A stretch of 64,000 bases of DNA, from positions 1 through 64,000 of the forward strand of contig NZ_FOXH01000002.1 in assembly GCF_900115665.1 (NCBI RefSeq). The letters run 5' to 3'. The position numbers and the translations under genes were made by a program. Within the stretch, counting starts at the first letter, position 1. Each line of letters opens with the position of its first letter. Positions 44,913 to 54,229 of the stretch are shown piece after piece. The notes beneath the pieces were generated by a model. It was not told where the DNA came from. It worked only from the letters and a program-made list of their open reading frames with translations, and made no database searches. The stretch is from Pseudarcicella hirudinis. GTDB taxonomy: Bacteria > Bacteroidota > Bacteroidia > Cytophagales > Spirosomataceae.

Positions 44913-44962
44913 TTTTCATGCAACCGTTACCGCAAACGGTTGCGGTAACGGTTGCATGAAAA
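44913..44962. promoter_or_regulatory. 50-bp palindromic LacI operator
   Basis: Two 23-base arms are perfect reverse complements around ACGG (left arm ends CAACCGTTACCGCAA). Three overlapping LacI-type cores occur inside: GCAACCGTTACC, CGCAAACGGTTGCG and GGTAACGGTTGC. It lies 168 bp upstream of lacI and 311 bp upstream of kduI. Confidence 0.8.
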
Positions 44963-45273
44963 TATGCAAAATATATTGTGATTTTTCTTTTTTTAGTTCT
45001 GTGTAAAATATAATTTTCAATTGGTTTAGGTATAAAAATGCCTTTTCAATGACAGAATCATTGAAATTGGGAGAGAAATTATAAAAAAGGTTTTTAGGGT
45101 AAATATTGTATTTTTTTTAGACTGTAAACGAATAAGATAAAATGTCTGCGGCTTCTGCCCGCTGAAAATAAGTTTTTCGAAAATGGGTAAAAGATGAAGG
45201 AATATTGACTTTAGACAAATGATATACAGTTTTGTAATATTTATCCCCTAAATAATTTAAACACATTGTAAAA
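44963..45273. promoter_or_regulatory. Remaining lacI-kduI intergenic region
   Basis: No gene is seen. A 9-bp inverted repeat TTTCAATGA/TCATTGAAA (45044-45066) may be a second control site or a hairpin. The long untranslated leader of kduI is AT-rich. Confidence 0.3.
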
Positions 45274-46110
45274 ATGCAGATGCACATTCGTCAGGCAATA
45301 AGCCAAAGAGAGGCAAAAGGATTTGATACTCAGGATCTTCGTGAGAATTTTTTAATTGAATCTATTTTTGAAAATGATTCTGTTGTTCTGGAATATACCC
45401 ATTACGACAGAGTGATTGTAGGGGGGGCAAAACCTGTTGGAAAAGGCCTTGAATTGCCAACGTATGATAATTTAAAAGCAGACTATTTTCTTGAACGCCG
45501 TGAAATGGGAGTTATTAATGTCGGGGGAGACGGATCAATTGAAGTAGATGGAACAAGTCATACTCTTTCTAAAAAGGATTGTCTTTTTATAGGAAAAGGA
45601 GCAAAAAAGGTGATTTTTAATAGCAATGATGCTGAAAATCCTGCCCTATATTACATTTTATCGGCTCCGGCTCATCATTCATATCCAACCCGGAAAATGA
45701 CAAAAGAGGAAGCTTCACCGGTTTCTATAGGATCTCTTGAGACTTCAAATGAACGTACTATTTTCAAGTACATTCATAAGGATGGGATCCAGAGTTGTCA
45801 GGTTGTGATGGGTTTGACTGTACTGAATACCGGAAGCGTATGGAATACAATGCCTGCCCACGTACATGACAGAAGAATGGAAGCGTACCTGTATTTTGAT
45901 TTGAATGAAGCACATCGGGTGTTCCATTTGATGGGAAATCCACAGGAAACCAGACATATTGTGGTAGCTAATCACCAGGCGGTTGTTTCTCCACCCTGGT
46001 CTATTCACTCTGGTTGCGGTACTTCAAATTATTCTTTTATCTGGGGAATGGCAGGAGAAAATTTAGATTATTCGGATATGGATTTTGCTCCGATTACGGA
46101 ACTCAGGTAA
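45274..46110 (+). CDS. kduI: 5-keto-4-deoxyuronate isomerase
   Basis: 278 residues, the normal KduI length. The zinc site is in MPAHVHDRRMEAYLYF (His-x-His...Glu) plus the His in PPWSIHSGCGTSNYSF. It isomerises 5-keto-4-deoxyuronate (DKI) to 2,5-diketo-3-deoxygluconate in the cytosol. The start is the first ATG of MQMHIRQ; Met3 is possible. It is first gene of the uronate operon, 2 bases from the next. Confidence 0.95.
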   Translation: MQMHIRQAISQREAKGFDTQDLRENFLIESIFENDSVVLEYTHYDRVIVGGAKPVGKGLELPTYDNLKADYFLERREMGVINVGGDGSIEVDGTSHTLSKKDCLFIGKGAKKVIFNSNDAENPALYYILSAPAHHSYPTRKMTKEEASPVSIGSLETSNERTIFKYIHKDGIQSCQVVMGLTVLNTGSVWNTMPAHVHDRRMEAYLYFDLNEAHRVFHLMGNPQETRHIVVANHQAVVSPPWSIHSGCGTSNYSFIWGMAGENLDYSDMDFAPITELR

Positions 46111-46112
46111 TT

Positions 46113-47393
46113 ATGAAGCATTTTCTGAAAATAGGTATATTGTGTTTTCTCCCGGGCTCTCTTCTGATGGCTCAGGAGAAAATGCATATTACGCTTGAAA
46201 ACCCTTCGGATTTTATCAGAAATGATGAAGCCATTATTCTTTCGAGGAGGTCATTGATAAAAGGACTGAAATCCGGTACAGAAGAGAAGCTGCCATTGTT
46301 CAAAAAAGCTGATGGTTCGGTATTGCCATCTCAGACAGATGATCTGGATGGAGATGGGAAATGGGATGAAGCTGTTTTTTTACTGACACTTCAGCCTTTG
46401 GAGAAAACCGGAATAAATGTATCATTTGTGAAGGCAGGAGACTTTCCGAAATTCACACAGCGTGCGCATGCCAGAATGGCGAAAATGGATGCTTCAGGTA
46501 AATTTATGCCGATTACTGCCGAAACCATGCCTGAAGGGATGAAACCTACTGATTTTTCCAAAACTAAACTGCCTTTGTATCATACGGAAGGCCCGGCCTG
46601 GGAAAATGATAAAGTGGCTTTCAGGCTGTATTTTGACCCCAGAAACGGGAAAGATATTTATGGTAAAACTACTTCAGAAATGATGATGGACCGGATTGGT
46701 CTGGGAGAAAATTACCATGAAAAAAGCTGGTGGGGTATGGATATTCTGAAACTAGGTAATTCATTGGGTGCAGGGTCTCTTGCTATAATCGGAAAGGAGA
46801 AAGATCATTTACAAAGCGTGGTGAAATTGGGAGAGCATGTTGAAAAAACTTCTTATGAGCTGATTTCCGATGGTCCGGTCAGGGCGATTTTCAGAATGAA
46901 ATACAAAAACTGGCAGGTTTCGCCTGAGGAGAAATATGATGTTACGGAGGAAATCAGCATCGTGGGAGGACAATATTATTATGAAAGTAAAGTGACCCTT
47001 TCAGGATTTACCGGAGAACGACAGCTTGTTACCGGAATCGTTAACCTGCTTTCAGATAAAGCCATACAGGAAATAGGGGAGAAAGATTGTCTTTTGGCTA
47101 CTTTCGATAAACAAAGCGAAAATAAAGATAATCTGGGGATGGCTGTATTGGTTAAAAAATCCTCTTTTCTTGGTTTTGATGAAGCTCCGGAGAGCGGTCC
47201 GGCAAAAGTTCAGCAGACTTATTTCGTAAAGCTGAAAAGCCTGCCGGGAGTACCGGTAAGTTTCAGGTTTTTTGCAGGATGGGAGGCTGCCGATGAGCAA
47301 TTTAAAAATGCAGGACTTTTTCAGAAATTTCTGGAAAAAGAAAGGATACGTATGTCAGACACCGTTAAAGTGAATCTCAAAAGTCAAAAATAA
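46113..47393 (+). CDS. DUF4861-family exported protein of uronate loci
   Basis: 426 residues from ATG 46113 (MKHFLKIGILCFLPGSLLMAQ signal peptide); the longer frame overlaps kduI and is rejected. Beta-rich, with QTDDLDGDGKWDEAVFLL and GPAWENDKVAFRLYFDPRNGKDIYGK, which fit DUF4861. The family recurs in Bacteroidota loci for uronate-containing polysaccharides, but its activity is not firmly known to me. It sits between kduI and a GH88 enzyme, so a role in processing unsaturated uronides is likely. Confidence 0.8.
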   Translation: MKHFLKIGILCFLPGSLLMAQEKMHITLENPSDFIRNDEAIILSRRSLIKGLKSGTEEKLPLFKKADGSVLPSQTDDLDGDGKWDEAVFLLTLQPLEKTGINVSFVKAGDFPKFTQRAHARMAKMDASGKFMPITAETMPEGMKPTDFSKTKLPLYHTEGPAWENDKVAFRLYFDPRNGKDIYGKTTSEMMMDRIGLGENYHEKSWWGMDILKLGNSLGAGSLAIIGKEKDHLQSVVKLGEHVEKTSYELISDGPVRAIFRMKYKNWQVSPEEKYDVTEEISIVGGQYYYESKVTLSGFTGERQLVTGIVNLLSDKAIQEIGEKDCLLATFDKQSENKDNLGMAVLVKKSSFLGFDEAPESGPAKVQQTYFVKLKSLPGVPVSFRFFAGWEAADEQFKNAGLFQKFLEKERIRMSDTVKVNLKSQK

Positions 47394-47407
47394 ATATATA
47401 TAAAATA

Positions 47408-48583
47408 ATGAAAAAATATTGGCTGTTTGCCCTGCTTGGCACCTCTCTGAATGTTTTTGCACAGTCTAAGATTGATGTGAAAAAAGAGATTGATTTTGCT
47501 TCCAAACAATACGAATTGATGTTGAAAACTCACCCTGATTACACTAAAACACCTCAGTCTGTAAACCCTGACGGGACTTTAAGAGACATGCCGACGTCAT
47601 GGTGGTGCAGTGGATTTTTTGGAGGATCTCTTTGGTATTTGTATGAATATACTAAAAACCCTAAATGGAAAGTTGCGGCTGACAAATGGTCGATGGCAGT
47701 TGAAAAAGAGCAGTATAATACAGATACGCATGATTTGGGATTCATGCTTTATTGTCCTTTCGGAAATGGTTACAGATTGACCAAAAATCCAAAATACAAG
47801 GAAATTATGCTGACAGGAGCGAAATCTCTTGCCACACGTTTTAATCCGAAAATCGGTGTAATCAAATCATGGAATAAGTTTCAGTCTTATGATTATCCGG
47901 TAATTATTGATAATATGATGAATCTGGAGTTCCTGTTCTGGGCAAGTAAAGTGTCTGGCAATAAAGAATTCTATAAATTGAGTCTTTCACATGCAGACAC
48001 TACGCTTAAAAACCATTTCAGACCGGATAACAGCAGTTTCCATGTAATCTGTTATGGTGATGGCGGAAAGGTTATTGCTAAAAAAACCGCTCAGGGTTAT
48101 GCAGATGGCTCTATGTGGGCAAGAGGACAAGCCTGGGCAATCTATGGTTATACCGTGATGTATCGTGAAACGAAGAATAGAAAATATTTAGTGCAGGCAC
48201 AAAAGTTGGCAGATGCTTTCCTGAATCATCCTAATCTTCCGGCTGACAAAGTTCCTTACTGGGATTTCAATGCTCCGAATATTCCTAATGAAGAACGTGA
48301 TGCTTCTGCAGCTGCGGTAACGGCTTCAGCTTTGCTTGAGCTAACCAAGTATAGTGGTGCAGCTAAAGGAAAAACATATTTTGATTCAGCTGAAAAAATG
48401 CTTGAGTCTTTGTCTTCTCCTGCCTATAAAGCAAAACTTGGAGAGAATCATGATTTTATTCTTATGCATAGCGTAGGAGCAAAACCATTGAAATCTGAAG
48501 TAGATGTACCTTTGGTATATGCTGACTATTATTATATCGAAGCTTTGCTCAGATATGATAATCTGATGAAGAAACATAAATAA
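47408..48583 (+). CDS. GH88 unsaturated glucuronyl hydrolase
   Basis: 391 residues with a signal peptide (NVFAQ). The (alpha/alpha)6 barrel motifs of GH88 are visible: THDLGFMLYCPFGNGYRL (catalytic Asp), VIIDNMMNLEFLFWA (second Asp), GYADGSMWARGQAWAIYGY and ADYYYIEALLRY at the end. It removes the unsaturated uronate left at the chain end by a polysaccharide lyase, giving the sugar that KduI handles. It is exported, probably periplasmic. Confidence 0.92.
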   Translation: MKKYWLFALLGTSLNVFAQSKIDVKKEIDFASKQYELMLKTHPDYTKTPQSVNPDGTLRDMPTSWWCSGFFGGSLWYLYEYTKNPKWKVAADKWSMAVEKEQYNTDTHDLGFMLYCPFGNGYRLTKNPKYKEIMLTGAKSLATRFNPKIGVIKSWNKFQSYDYPVIIDNMMNLEFLFWASKVSGNKEFYKLSLSHADTTLKNHFRPDNSSFHVICYGDGGKVIAKKTAQGYADGSMWARGQAWAIYGYTVMYRETKNRKYLVQAQKLADAFLNHPNLPADKVPYWDFNAPNIPNEERDASAAAVTASALLELTKYSGAAKGKTYFDSAEKMLESLSSPAYKAKLGENHDFILMHSVGAKPLKSEVDVPLVYADYYYIEALLRYDNLMKKHK

Positions 48584-48609
48584 GTATTCCATTTCAGTAA
48601 ATAATTAAG

Positions 48610-48655
48610 GTGTTTGTCTGGTTGTTCTGTTCGTAAAGAGCCTCCGGACAAACAC
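48610..48655 (+). terminator. Terminator between the GH88 and lyase genes
   Basis: Stem GTGTTTGTC/GACAAACAC with a long loop, followed by TTCTTTTTAG. The lyase gene may therefore also be transcribed from its own promoter. Confidence 0.65.
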
Positions 48656-48719
48656 TTCTTTTTAGTATTTTATCAGCAGTATATCTGGTTGAAAAAGCGG
48701 GTTAATCGCTCAGTTACAT

Positions 48720-50687
48720 ATGAAACAAATTATTCTTAAATTGAAAGCAGTGTTCCTGGTATCATTGATCCTGATCGGATCAGATACCTTCGGACAACTG
48801 AAGCAGAGAAATATTTTAAGCCGTTTCTCTCAGGAGGAAATCAGTCGTAACCTGATTCCCGCCAAAGACTGGACTCCTTTTCCCAAAACAGCGGAAATCT
48901 GGCAAAAGAATCTGCCGGATTCGGTACAGAAACAAATTATATCTAATGCAGAAAAGCTGCTTGGAAAGGAATTTCAGCCCGTTTCGGCCTCTCTCTGGCT
49001 GGAATATGTAAGAACGGGAGACAGAAACAACTTTCAGAAAGTGTCATTCAGCAGAAGAAATCAGTTGATGAGTCTGGTACTTGCAGAGGCATTGGAAAGG
49101 AAAGACCGATTCACGGAAGACATTCTGAATGGCGTCTGGGCTATTTCTGAAGAAACATTCTGGGGTGTTCCTGCCCATTTAGGCATACAAAAGGCAGGAA
49201 ATGGTTTGCCCGATGCAGAGGACCCGATTGTAGATTTATTTGCTGCCGAAACTGCCTCAGTAATGGCATTGACAGATTATCTGGTAGGAGACGCCCTGGA
49301 AAAGAAATCCAAACTCATTCGTCCGAGAATTTATTACGAAGTAAACCGAAGAATCTTCACCCCATTGCTTACTGCCAGATACGGCTATCTTGGTGGAAAG
49401 GATAATAACATGTCAGTAAATAACTGGAATCCCTGGATAATTTCCAATTGGATGATGGCCAACCTGTTATTGGAAAAAAATGAAGAACGAAGGGCTTCAA
49501 CACTTCATTATTCCCTGAAATTGCTGGATGTATATTTCAATAGTTTAGGAGATGATGGTGGCTGCGATGAAGGACCCTCTTATTGGTTTGCGGCAGGGGC
49601 CTGTATGTTTGATGCACTGGATATTTTGAGCAGGGCTACCAATGGCAGGATTTCAGTGTATGATGAAAAACTGGTGAAAAATATGGCTTCTTATATTTAC
49701 AAAGCTCATATAGAGGGCGATAACTTTATCAATTTTGCTGATGCCGCGCCACATCTTAAACCTGACGGGATTTTGCTATATCGTTTCGGAAAAGCTTTGA
49801 ATGATCCTGATATGTTAAAGTTTGGTTTGTGGTCCTATCAGAATTTTACGCCTAAACCCTCTGTTGAGCAGTTTTTCCGGTCAAGGGCTATTTTTAATCT
49901 TTTTGCTATCAAAGAATGTGCAGAGGCTTCAAAAGCTTCTCCCGGCTTGAAAGAGCCATTGTTGAATGATGTCTGGATTAGTGATATTCAGGTAATGGCA
50001 GCCCGTGCCGAAAATGGTTTATACCTTGCTTCACACGGTGGACATAATGCTGAAAGCCACAACCATAATGATGTAGGCGATTTTATCGTTTATACCGATG
50101 CTTTTCCTGTCATTCTTGACATTGGTTCAGGAACTTATACTTCCAAAACATTCTCTTCACAGCGTTATGAGCTTTGGTATAATACTTCTGCCTATCATAA
50201 TCTGCCTATTGTCAATGGTTTTCAACAAAAAGACGGAAGGAAGTATGAAGCTGAACACGTTGTATATCAGGCTGGAGAAAAAGAATCAAGTCTGAAGATG
50301 GATATTGCTGCGGCTTATCCTAAAGAGGCAAATCTTAAAAGCTGGCAGAGAATCGTAAAATTACTGAAAAGCGGAAGCGTTGAAATTTCAGATGAATTTG
50401 AGTCCGGAGAAAACCTGAAAAGCCTTTCCCAGATATTTATGACAATCTGTAAAATCAACCTTGATACGCCGGGAAAAATCACTTTTACAAAACCGGATGG
50501 TAAACAGGTTGTTTTAAGCTACGATGCCAGAAAATGGAAGGCTTCTTCTGAGAAAATGCCATTAAACCAACCGGATGAACAGAAGTTTAAGCAGACCTGG
50601 AACAATATGGATATTTTCAGAATCATGCTGACGGCGAAAGTTCTGAAAGCGAAAGACAGGTTTGTCTATAAAATTGAAAAGCTGTAA
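48720..50687 (+). CDS. Heparinase II/III-family polysaccharide lyase
   Basis: 655 residues with a signal peptide (IGSDTFGQ). An N-terminal alpha/alpha toroid (about 60-400: DDGGCDEGPSYWFAAGA) is followed by the Heparinase_II_III domain. That domain has HGGHNAESHNHNDVGDFIVYTD, RYELWYNTSAYHNLPIVNGFQQ and an anti-parallel beta C-terminus. These enzymes cleave uronate-containing glycans by beta-elimination. The PL family and the exact glycan (glycosaminoglycan-like, alginate or rhamnogalacturonan-like) cannot be fixed by eye. Confidence 0.85.
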   Translation: MKQIILKLKAVFLVSLILIGSDTFGQLKQRNILSRFSQEEISRNLIPAKDWTPFPKTAEIWQKNLPDSVQKQIISNAEKLLGKEFQPVSASLWLEYVRTGDRNNFQKVSFSRRNQLMSLVLAEALERKDRFTEDILNGVWAISEETFWGVPAHLGIQKAGNGLPDAEDPIVDLFAAETASVMALTDYLVGDALEKKSKLIRPRIYYEVNRRIFTPLLTARYGYLGGKDNNMSVNNWNPWIISNWMMANLLLEKNEERRASTLHYSLKLLDVYFNSLGDDGGCDEGPSYWFAAGACMFDALDILSRATNGRISVYDEKLVKNMASYIYKAHIEGDNFINFADAAPHLKPDGILLYRFGKALNDPDMLKFGLWSYQNFTPKPSVEQFFRSRAIFNLFAIKECAEASKASPGLKEPLLNDVWISDIQVMAARAENGLYLASHGGHNAESHNHNDVGDFIVYTDAFPVILDIGSGTYTSKTFSSQRYELWYNTSAYHNLPIVNGFQQKDGRKYEAEHVVYQAGEKESSLKMDIAAAYPKEANLKSWQRIVKLLKSGSVEISDEFESGENLKSLSQIFMTICKINLDTPGKITFTKPDGKQVVLSYDARKWKASSEKMPLNQPDEQKFKQTWNNMDIFRIMLTAKVLKAKDRFVYKIEKL

Positions 50688-50695
50688 AAAGAAAA

Positions 50696-50734
50696 GAGGT
50701 ACTCAGAGCCAATCAAACTGACTCTGAGTACCTC
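50696..50734. terminator. Bidirectional terminator
   Basis: A 13-bp stem GAGGTACTCAGAG/CTCTGAGTACCTC with a 13-base loop lies between the convergent lyase and GMC genes. Confidence 0.7.
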
Positions 50735-50759
50735 GGCTAAAAGCCGGATAAGATCAGAA

Positions 50760-52472
50760 TTATAAATTACCCATTTTCATTTGTTTTACGGCATAATCTG
50801 CTGCACGTGCGGTAAGCGCCATGTAAGTCAGAGAAGGGTTTTGGGTTGACGTTGAAGTCATGGAAGCCCCGTCAGTTACAAAAACGTTTTTGCAGGCATG
50901 CATTTGATTCCATTTGTTCAGAATAGACGTTTTCGGATCTTTACCCATTCTTGCACCTCCCATTTCGTGAATATCCAGACCCGGAGCCTGTTTGGTATCG
51001 CGGGTACGAATGTTCTTAAATCCTGCATTGGTAAACATCTCGGTCAATTGCTCAAAATAATCCTTGATCATTTTTTCATCGTTATTGTCATAATCGATGG
51101 CAATTTTCAGCTGAGGGATTCCCCAGGGATCTTTCTGGGATTTATCCAAAGCTACATAATTGCTTTCTTTCGGAATGGTTTCACCCATCATATGAGAACC
51201 CACACTCCATCCACCCAATTTCGGATGAAGAAGGTTACTTTTCAAATGCTCTCCAAAACCATCATTTGGCTGATAAGAGATACGGTTTGCTCCGAAACCT
51301 GCTGCATAACCTCTCAAAAAGTCTGTTTCCTGTTTGTAAACATTTCTGAAACGTGGAATATAACTGCTATTAGGGCGGCGGCCGTCTGTGGTAGAATCTA
51401 AGTAACCATCATATTCTCCGGAAATTGAAGCCCGGTAATTGTGGAAAGCAACATATTTCCCTAGTACTCCACTATCATTACCCAAACCATTCTGGAAACG
51501 ATTTGAAGTCGAATTCAATAAAACAAGGTTCGTATTGATTGCTGCTGCATTGACAAAAATGATGCGCGCATAAAACTCAATCATTTCTTTGGTATGAGCA
51601 TCAACCACTCTCACGCCGGTAGCTTTGCCTTTTTTCTCATCATAAATGATAGAATGTACCACAGAATCAGGACGAAGAGTCATTTTTCCTGTTTTGGCAG
51701 CCCAGGGAATAGTGGAAGCATTACTGCTGAAATATCCGCCGAAAGGACAGCCTCTTTCGCATAAAGTACGATTCTGACATTGTGCTCTTCCTTGCTGCGT
51801 ATGAATTGGCTTTGGCTGTGTGATATGAGCCGCACGACCGATGATAATATGTCGGTCTTTATATTGTTTTGCAACCTGTTCTTTAAAGTATTTTTCAACG
51901 CAGGTCATATCGTGAGGAGGAAGAAACTCTCCATCCGGAAGTTCTGCCAGTCCATCTTTATTACCGGAAATTCCGGCAAATTTCTCTACGTAACTATACC
52001 AGGGTGCAAGATCCTGATAACTGATTGGCCATTCTACAGCAAAGCCGTCACGGGCAGGGCCATCAAAATCGAATTGACTCCATCGTTGCGTCTGGCGGGC
52101 CCAAAGCAACGATTTCCCACCTACCTGATAACCACGAATCCAGTCGAAAGGCTTTTCCTGAATGTAAGGATGTTCTTTATCTTTTACAAAAAAATGCTCT
52201 GTTCCTTCGTAGAAAGCATAACATTTACCTACAATCGGATTTTCTTTTTTAACCTCAAGCGGGAGTTGATTACGGTGTTCAAATTCCCAGGGCATTTTCA
52301 TGGTGGTTGGATAGTCGATTACGTGTTTAACGTCACGACCTCTTTCCAGAACCAGGGTTTTAAGTCCTTTTTGGGTTAGTTCTTTCGCAGCCCATCCGCC
52401 GCTGATACCTGAGCCTACGACGATTGCATCATAAGTGCGGTCTTTTACACTAGTTATATTCAGATATGACAT
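50760..52472 (-). CDS. GMC-family FAD oxidoreductase
   Basis: 570 residues. The FAD-binding N-terminus is YDAIVVGSGISGGWAAKELTQKGLKTLVLERG, and the C-terminal GMC signature is TDGASMTSTSTQNPSLTYMALTARAADYAV. A Cys-rich segment CQNRTLCERGCPFGG lies near residue 240. Such enzymes with a small subunit-3 partner oxidise sugar hydroxyls, for example to 3-keto-glycosides. No own signal peptide is visible, so export as a complex with the partner's twin-arginine signal is plausible. It is 102 bases downstream of that partner. Confidence 0.9.
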   Translation of the reverse strand: MSYLNITSVKDRTYDAIVVGSGISGGWAAKELTQKGLKTLVLERGRDVKHVIDYPTTMKMPWEFEHRNQLPLEVKKENPIVGKCYAFYEGTEHFFVKDKEHPYIQEKPFDWIRGYQVGGKSLLWARQTQRWSQFDFDGPARDGFAVEWPISYQDLAPWYSYVEKFAGISGNKDGLAELPDGEFLPPHDMTCVEKYFKEQVAKQYKDRHIIIGRAAHITQPKPIHTQQGRAQCQNRTLCERGCPFGGYFSSNASTIPWAAKTGKMTLRPDSVVHSIIYDEKKGKATGVRVVDAHTKEMIEFYARIIFVNAAAINTNLVLLNSTSNRFQNGLGNDSGVLGKYVAFHNYRASISGEYDGYLDSTTDGRRPNSSYIPRFRNVYKQETDFLRGYAAGFGANRISYQPNDGFGEHLKSNLLHPKLGGWSVGSHMMGETIPKESNYVALDKSQKDPWGIPQLKIAIDYDNNDEKMIKDYFEQLTEMFTNAGFKNIRTRDTKQAPGLDIHEMGGARMGKDPKTSILNKWNQMHACKNVFVTDGASMTSTSTQNPSLTYMALTARAADYAVKQMKMGNL

Positions 52473-52574
52473 GGTTTTCTATGATTTTAAGGGCAAAACA
52501 GATTATCTGAGTATTCAGACAGGTATTTGCCATAAAAAGGAAAGGATTTCCTTACTATTCAAAAATTGACAAAA

Positions 52575-53096
52575 TTACTTCTTTACTGGCACACAACCGT
52601 GGAAGCGGGCCGGAACAAGTTCATAAATCAGAAGATTGCTCAATACATATTCCGATTTCAGATATCCCTGAATGGTAAGGCCTTTGATTAGTTTGTAAAA
52701 GCTTTGTGTATCAGCATCTTTTGATTCAGAAATATCCTGAATGATTTTGTTTTTCTGAGTAGCATCACATTCGGTAAGTGATTTACCGAAAGAGGTTTTA
52801 CTGAGCTCTTCTACCGTATTTATACCTTTCCTGAAATTATCCTGCGCAATTTTGTCGTAGCAATCTGCTACCATTTTCATTGCAAACTGATGAATACCAA
52901 GTGTTTTTGCACCCGGAGTATCGGTTGTGGGGATAATTGTTTCAACGATTTCCGCCAAAATCGCTTCCTGACTGGCTGAAACTTTCAGCTGGTGATTCTG
53001 AACCGTGGTTTTATCCCAGCTATTGGCCCAGGAAGGCAGGTTGATTAAACCTCCTGCTGCCATTGCCATGTTCTTTAATGCCGAACGTCTTTCCAT
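52575..53096 (-). CDS. Gluconate 2-dehydrogenase subunit 3-like protein
   Basis: 173 residues. The N-terminus MERRSALKNMAMAAGGL is twin-arginine-like. The body (AILAEIVETIIPTTDTPGAKTLGIHQF, then a helical C-terminus) matches the gluconate 2-dehydrogenase subunit 3 family. It is likely the escort and stability partner of the GMC enzyme, exporting it folded through Tat. Confidence 0.88.
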   Translation of the reverse strand: MERRSALKNMAMAAGGLINLPSWANSWDKTTVQNHQLKVSASQEAILAEIVETIIPTTDTPGAKTLGIHQFAMKMVADCYDKIAQDNFRKGINTVEELSKTSFGKSLTECDATQKNKIIQDISESKDADTQSFYKLIKGLTIQGYLKSEYVLSNLLIYELVPARFHGCVPVKK

Positions 53097-53294
53097 AAAA
53101 TCTTATAATGTGTCTTTAAGTTATTTCGTAATTCATAGGATTCCCAAAGATAATTATTTTTAAAGGATAGATATGCCCTGTTTTATATTCTATTTCGGGG
53201 GAAATTGACAAATAAAATTTTTGAGTTTTCCCCGGAAAATAATCCGTTTTGAACAGGATGTTTTTTAAGTATATTTACTAAAAAAATATGGCTT

Positions 53295-53558
53295 ATGAGC
53301 AGAGTTCAATTCCCCGAAAAATCTATCTTCATTTGCGATGGCGACAAATGTGGAAAGTACAAAGAAGTGCGTAAATTCTTCAAAGAAGCAATCAAAGACG
53401 CCCATCTGAAAGATGAGGTGGAAGTATTTAAGATCGAATGTACCGATCGATGCAAGCATGCCCCGATTATGTGTTTCCAACCTCAGAATAAGTGGTTTTA
53501 CGAAGTGTCAATCTGGAAAGTACAGGAGATTTTCAATAAAGAAGTGTTAGGAAAGTAG
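53295..53558 (+). CDS. Thioredoxin-like [2Fe-2S] ferredoxin-type protein
   Basis: 87 residues. The four cysteines occur as FICDGDKCGKYKE and ECTDRCKHAPIMCFQP, the pattern of small thioredoxin-fold [2Fe-2S] proteins (one further Cys). Residues suit a cytosolic electron carrier or redox sensor. It stands alone, with no clear partner nearby. Confidence 0.7.
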   Translation: MSRVQFPEKSIFICDGDKCGKYKEVRKFFKEAIKDAHLKDEVEVFKIECTDRCKHAPIMCFQPQNKWFYEVSIWKVQEIFNKEVLGK

Positions 53559-53695
53559 AAAGTTGTCTAACAATGCCGTAAGCATTTTTGACAGAAAATC
53601 CGGCTGTTAACGGGCTCAGATCAAGAATGCTTACCTTTTCAGTTTATCTGATAAATGAGCTTTAAATGTAGTATTTCCCTCAATTATAATTCCTG

Positions 53696-54076
53696 ATGAC
53701 CAGAGAAGAAAGTATTAATGAAGCATACAAATCGGCCGTAAATTATCCCGATTTAGCACAGAAACTTATAAATGCCGGTATTGAATCCTATTCCGTGGAT
53801 GTCGCTACCGGAATAATAATATATCGTTTTGCAGAAGGCGGGAGGATATTGCACGCCAATACGAAAGTGTTAAGAGAGATTTCAGATGAGTTCAGTGAAA
53901 TGAAGACCATTCAGGCTATCAGGGATAATCAGGAAGGGAAGTCGGATTATCCGGGTTTTATGAATGATATAGCAGTGGCTGGGGTAAGGTTTTATGAAGC
54001 CGTATTGTCCGGAAGTAATAAGCGGTGTATTTATGTAGGGAACGGAGGAAAATACGAAGAAAATATTCCCATATAA
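53696..54076 (+). CDS. DUF1398-like small protein
   Basis: 126 residues without a signal. The pattern YPDLAQKLINAGIESYSVDVATGIIIYRFAEGG, IQAIRDNQEGKSDYPGFMNDIAVAGVRFYEAVL and the final YVGNGGKYEENIP resembles DUF1398 (YbcV-like) proteins. The function is unknown. It is 137 bases after the ferredoxin-like gene and probably independent. Confidence 0.65.
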   Translation: MTREESINEAYKSAVNYPDLAQKLINAGIESYSVDVATGIIIYRFAEGGRILHANTKVLREISDEFSEMKTIQAIRDNQEGKSDYPGFMNDIAVAGVRFYEAVLSGSNKRCIYVGNGGKYEENIPI

Positions 54077-54125
54077 AATAAATCATGCCATGGTGGCGCA
54101 GAGCATATAAATACATTAACTTAAG

Positions 54126-54156
54126 AAGTGGTTTGTGAGCCGCAAGCCATGGTTAG
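54126..54156. repeat. Possible degenerate REP half-element
   Basis: AAGTGGTTTGTGAGCCGCAAG followed by CCATGGTTAG resembles the second hairpin and tail of REP copy 6. GCCATGGTGGCGCAGAGCAT about 35 bases upstream is a weaker match. The similarity is by eye only and could be chance. Confidence 0.3.
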
Positions 54157-54178
54157 ACAACAGTTATCAGAATCAAAA

Positions 54179-54213
54179 ATAAGTCCTTCTGATTGGTTTT
54201 CAGAAGGACTTAT
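54179..54213. terminator. Bidirectional terminator
   Basis: A 14-bp stem ATAAGTCCTTCTGA/TCAGAAGGACTTAT with a 7-base loop. On the minus strand it is downstream of the 147-aa protein gene and is followed by a TTTTTGATT run. Confidence 0.8.
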
Positions 54214-54229
54214 CCGGAAAAATTATAGC

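Noticed and set aside
44745-45273. A riboswitch in the long kduI leader
   Set aside because: No recognisable aptamer; the palindromes are better explained as protein-binding sites.
51780-52379. 199-codon plus-strand frame inside the GMC gene
   Set aside because: Antisense shadow of a well-supported oxidoreductase.
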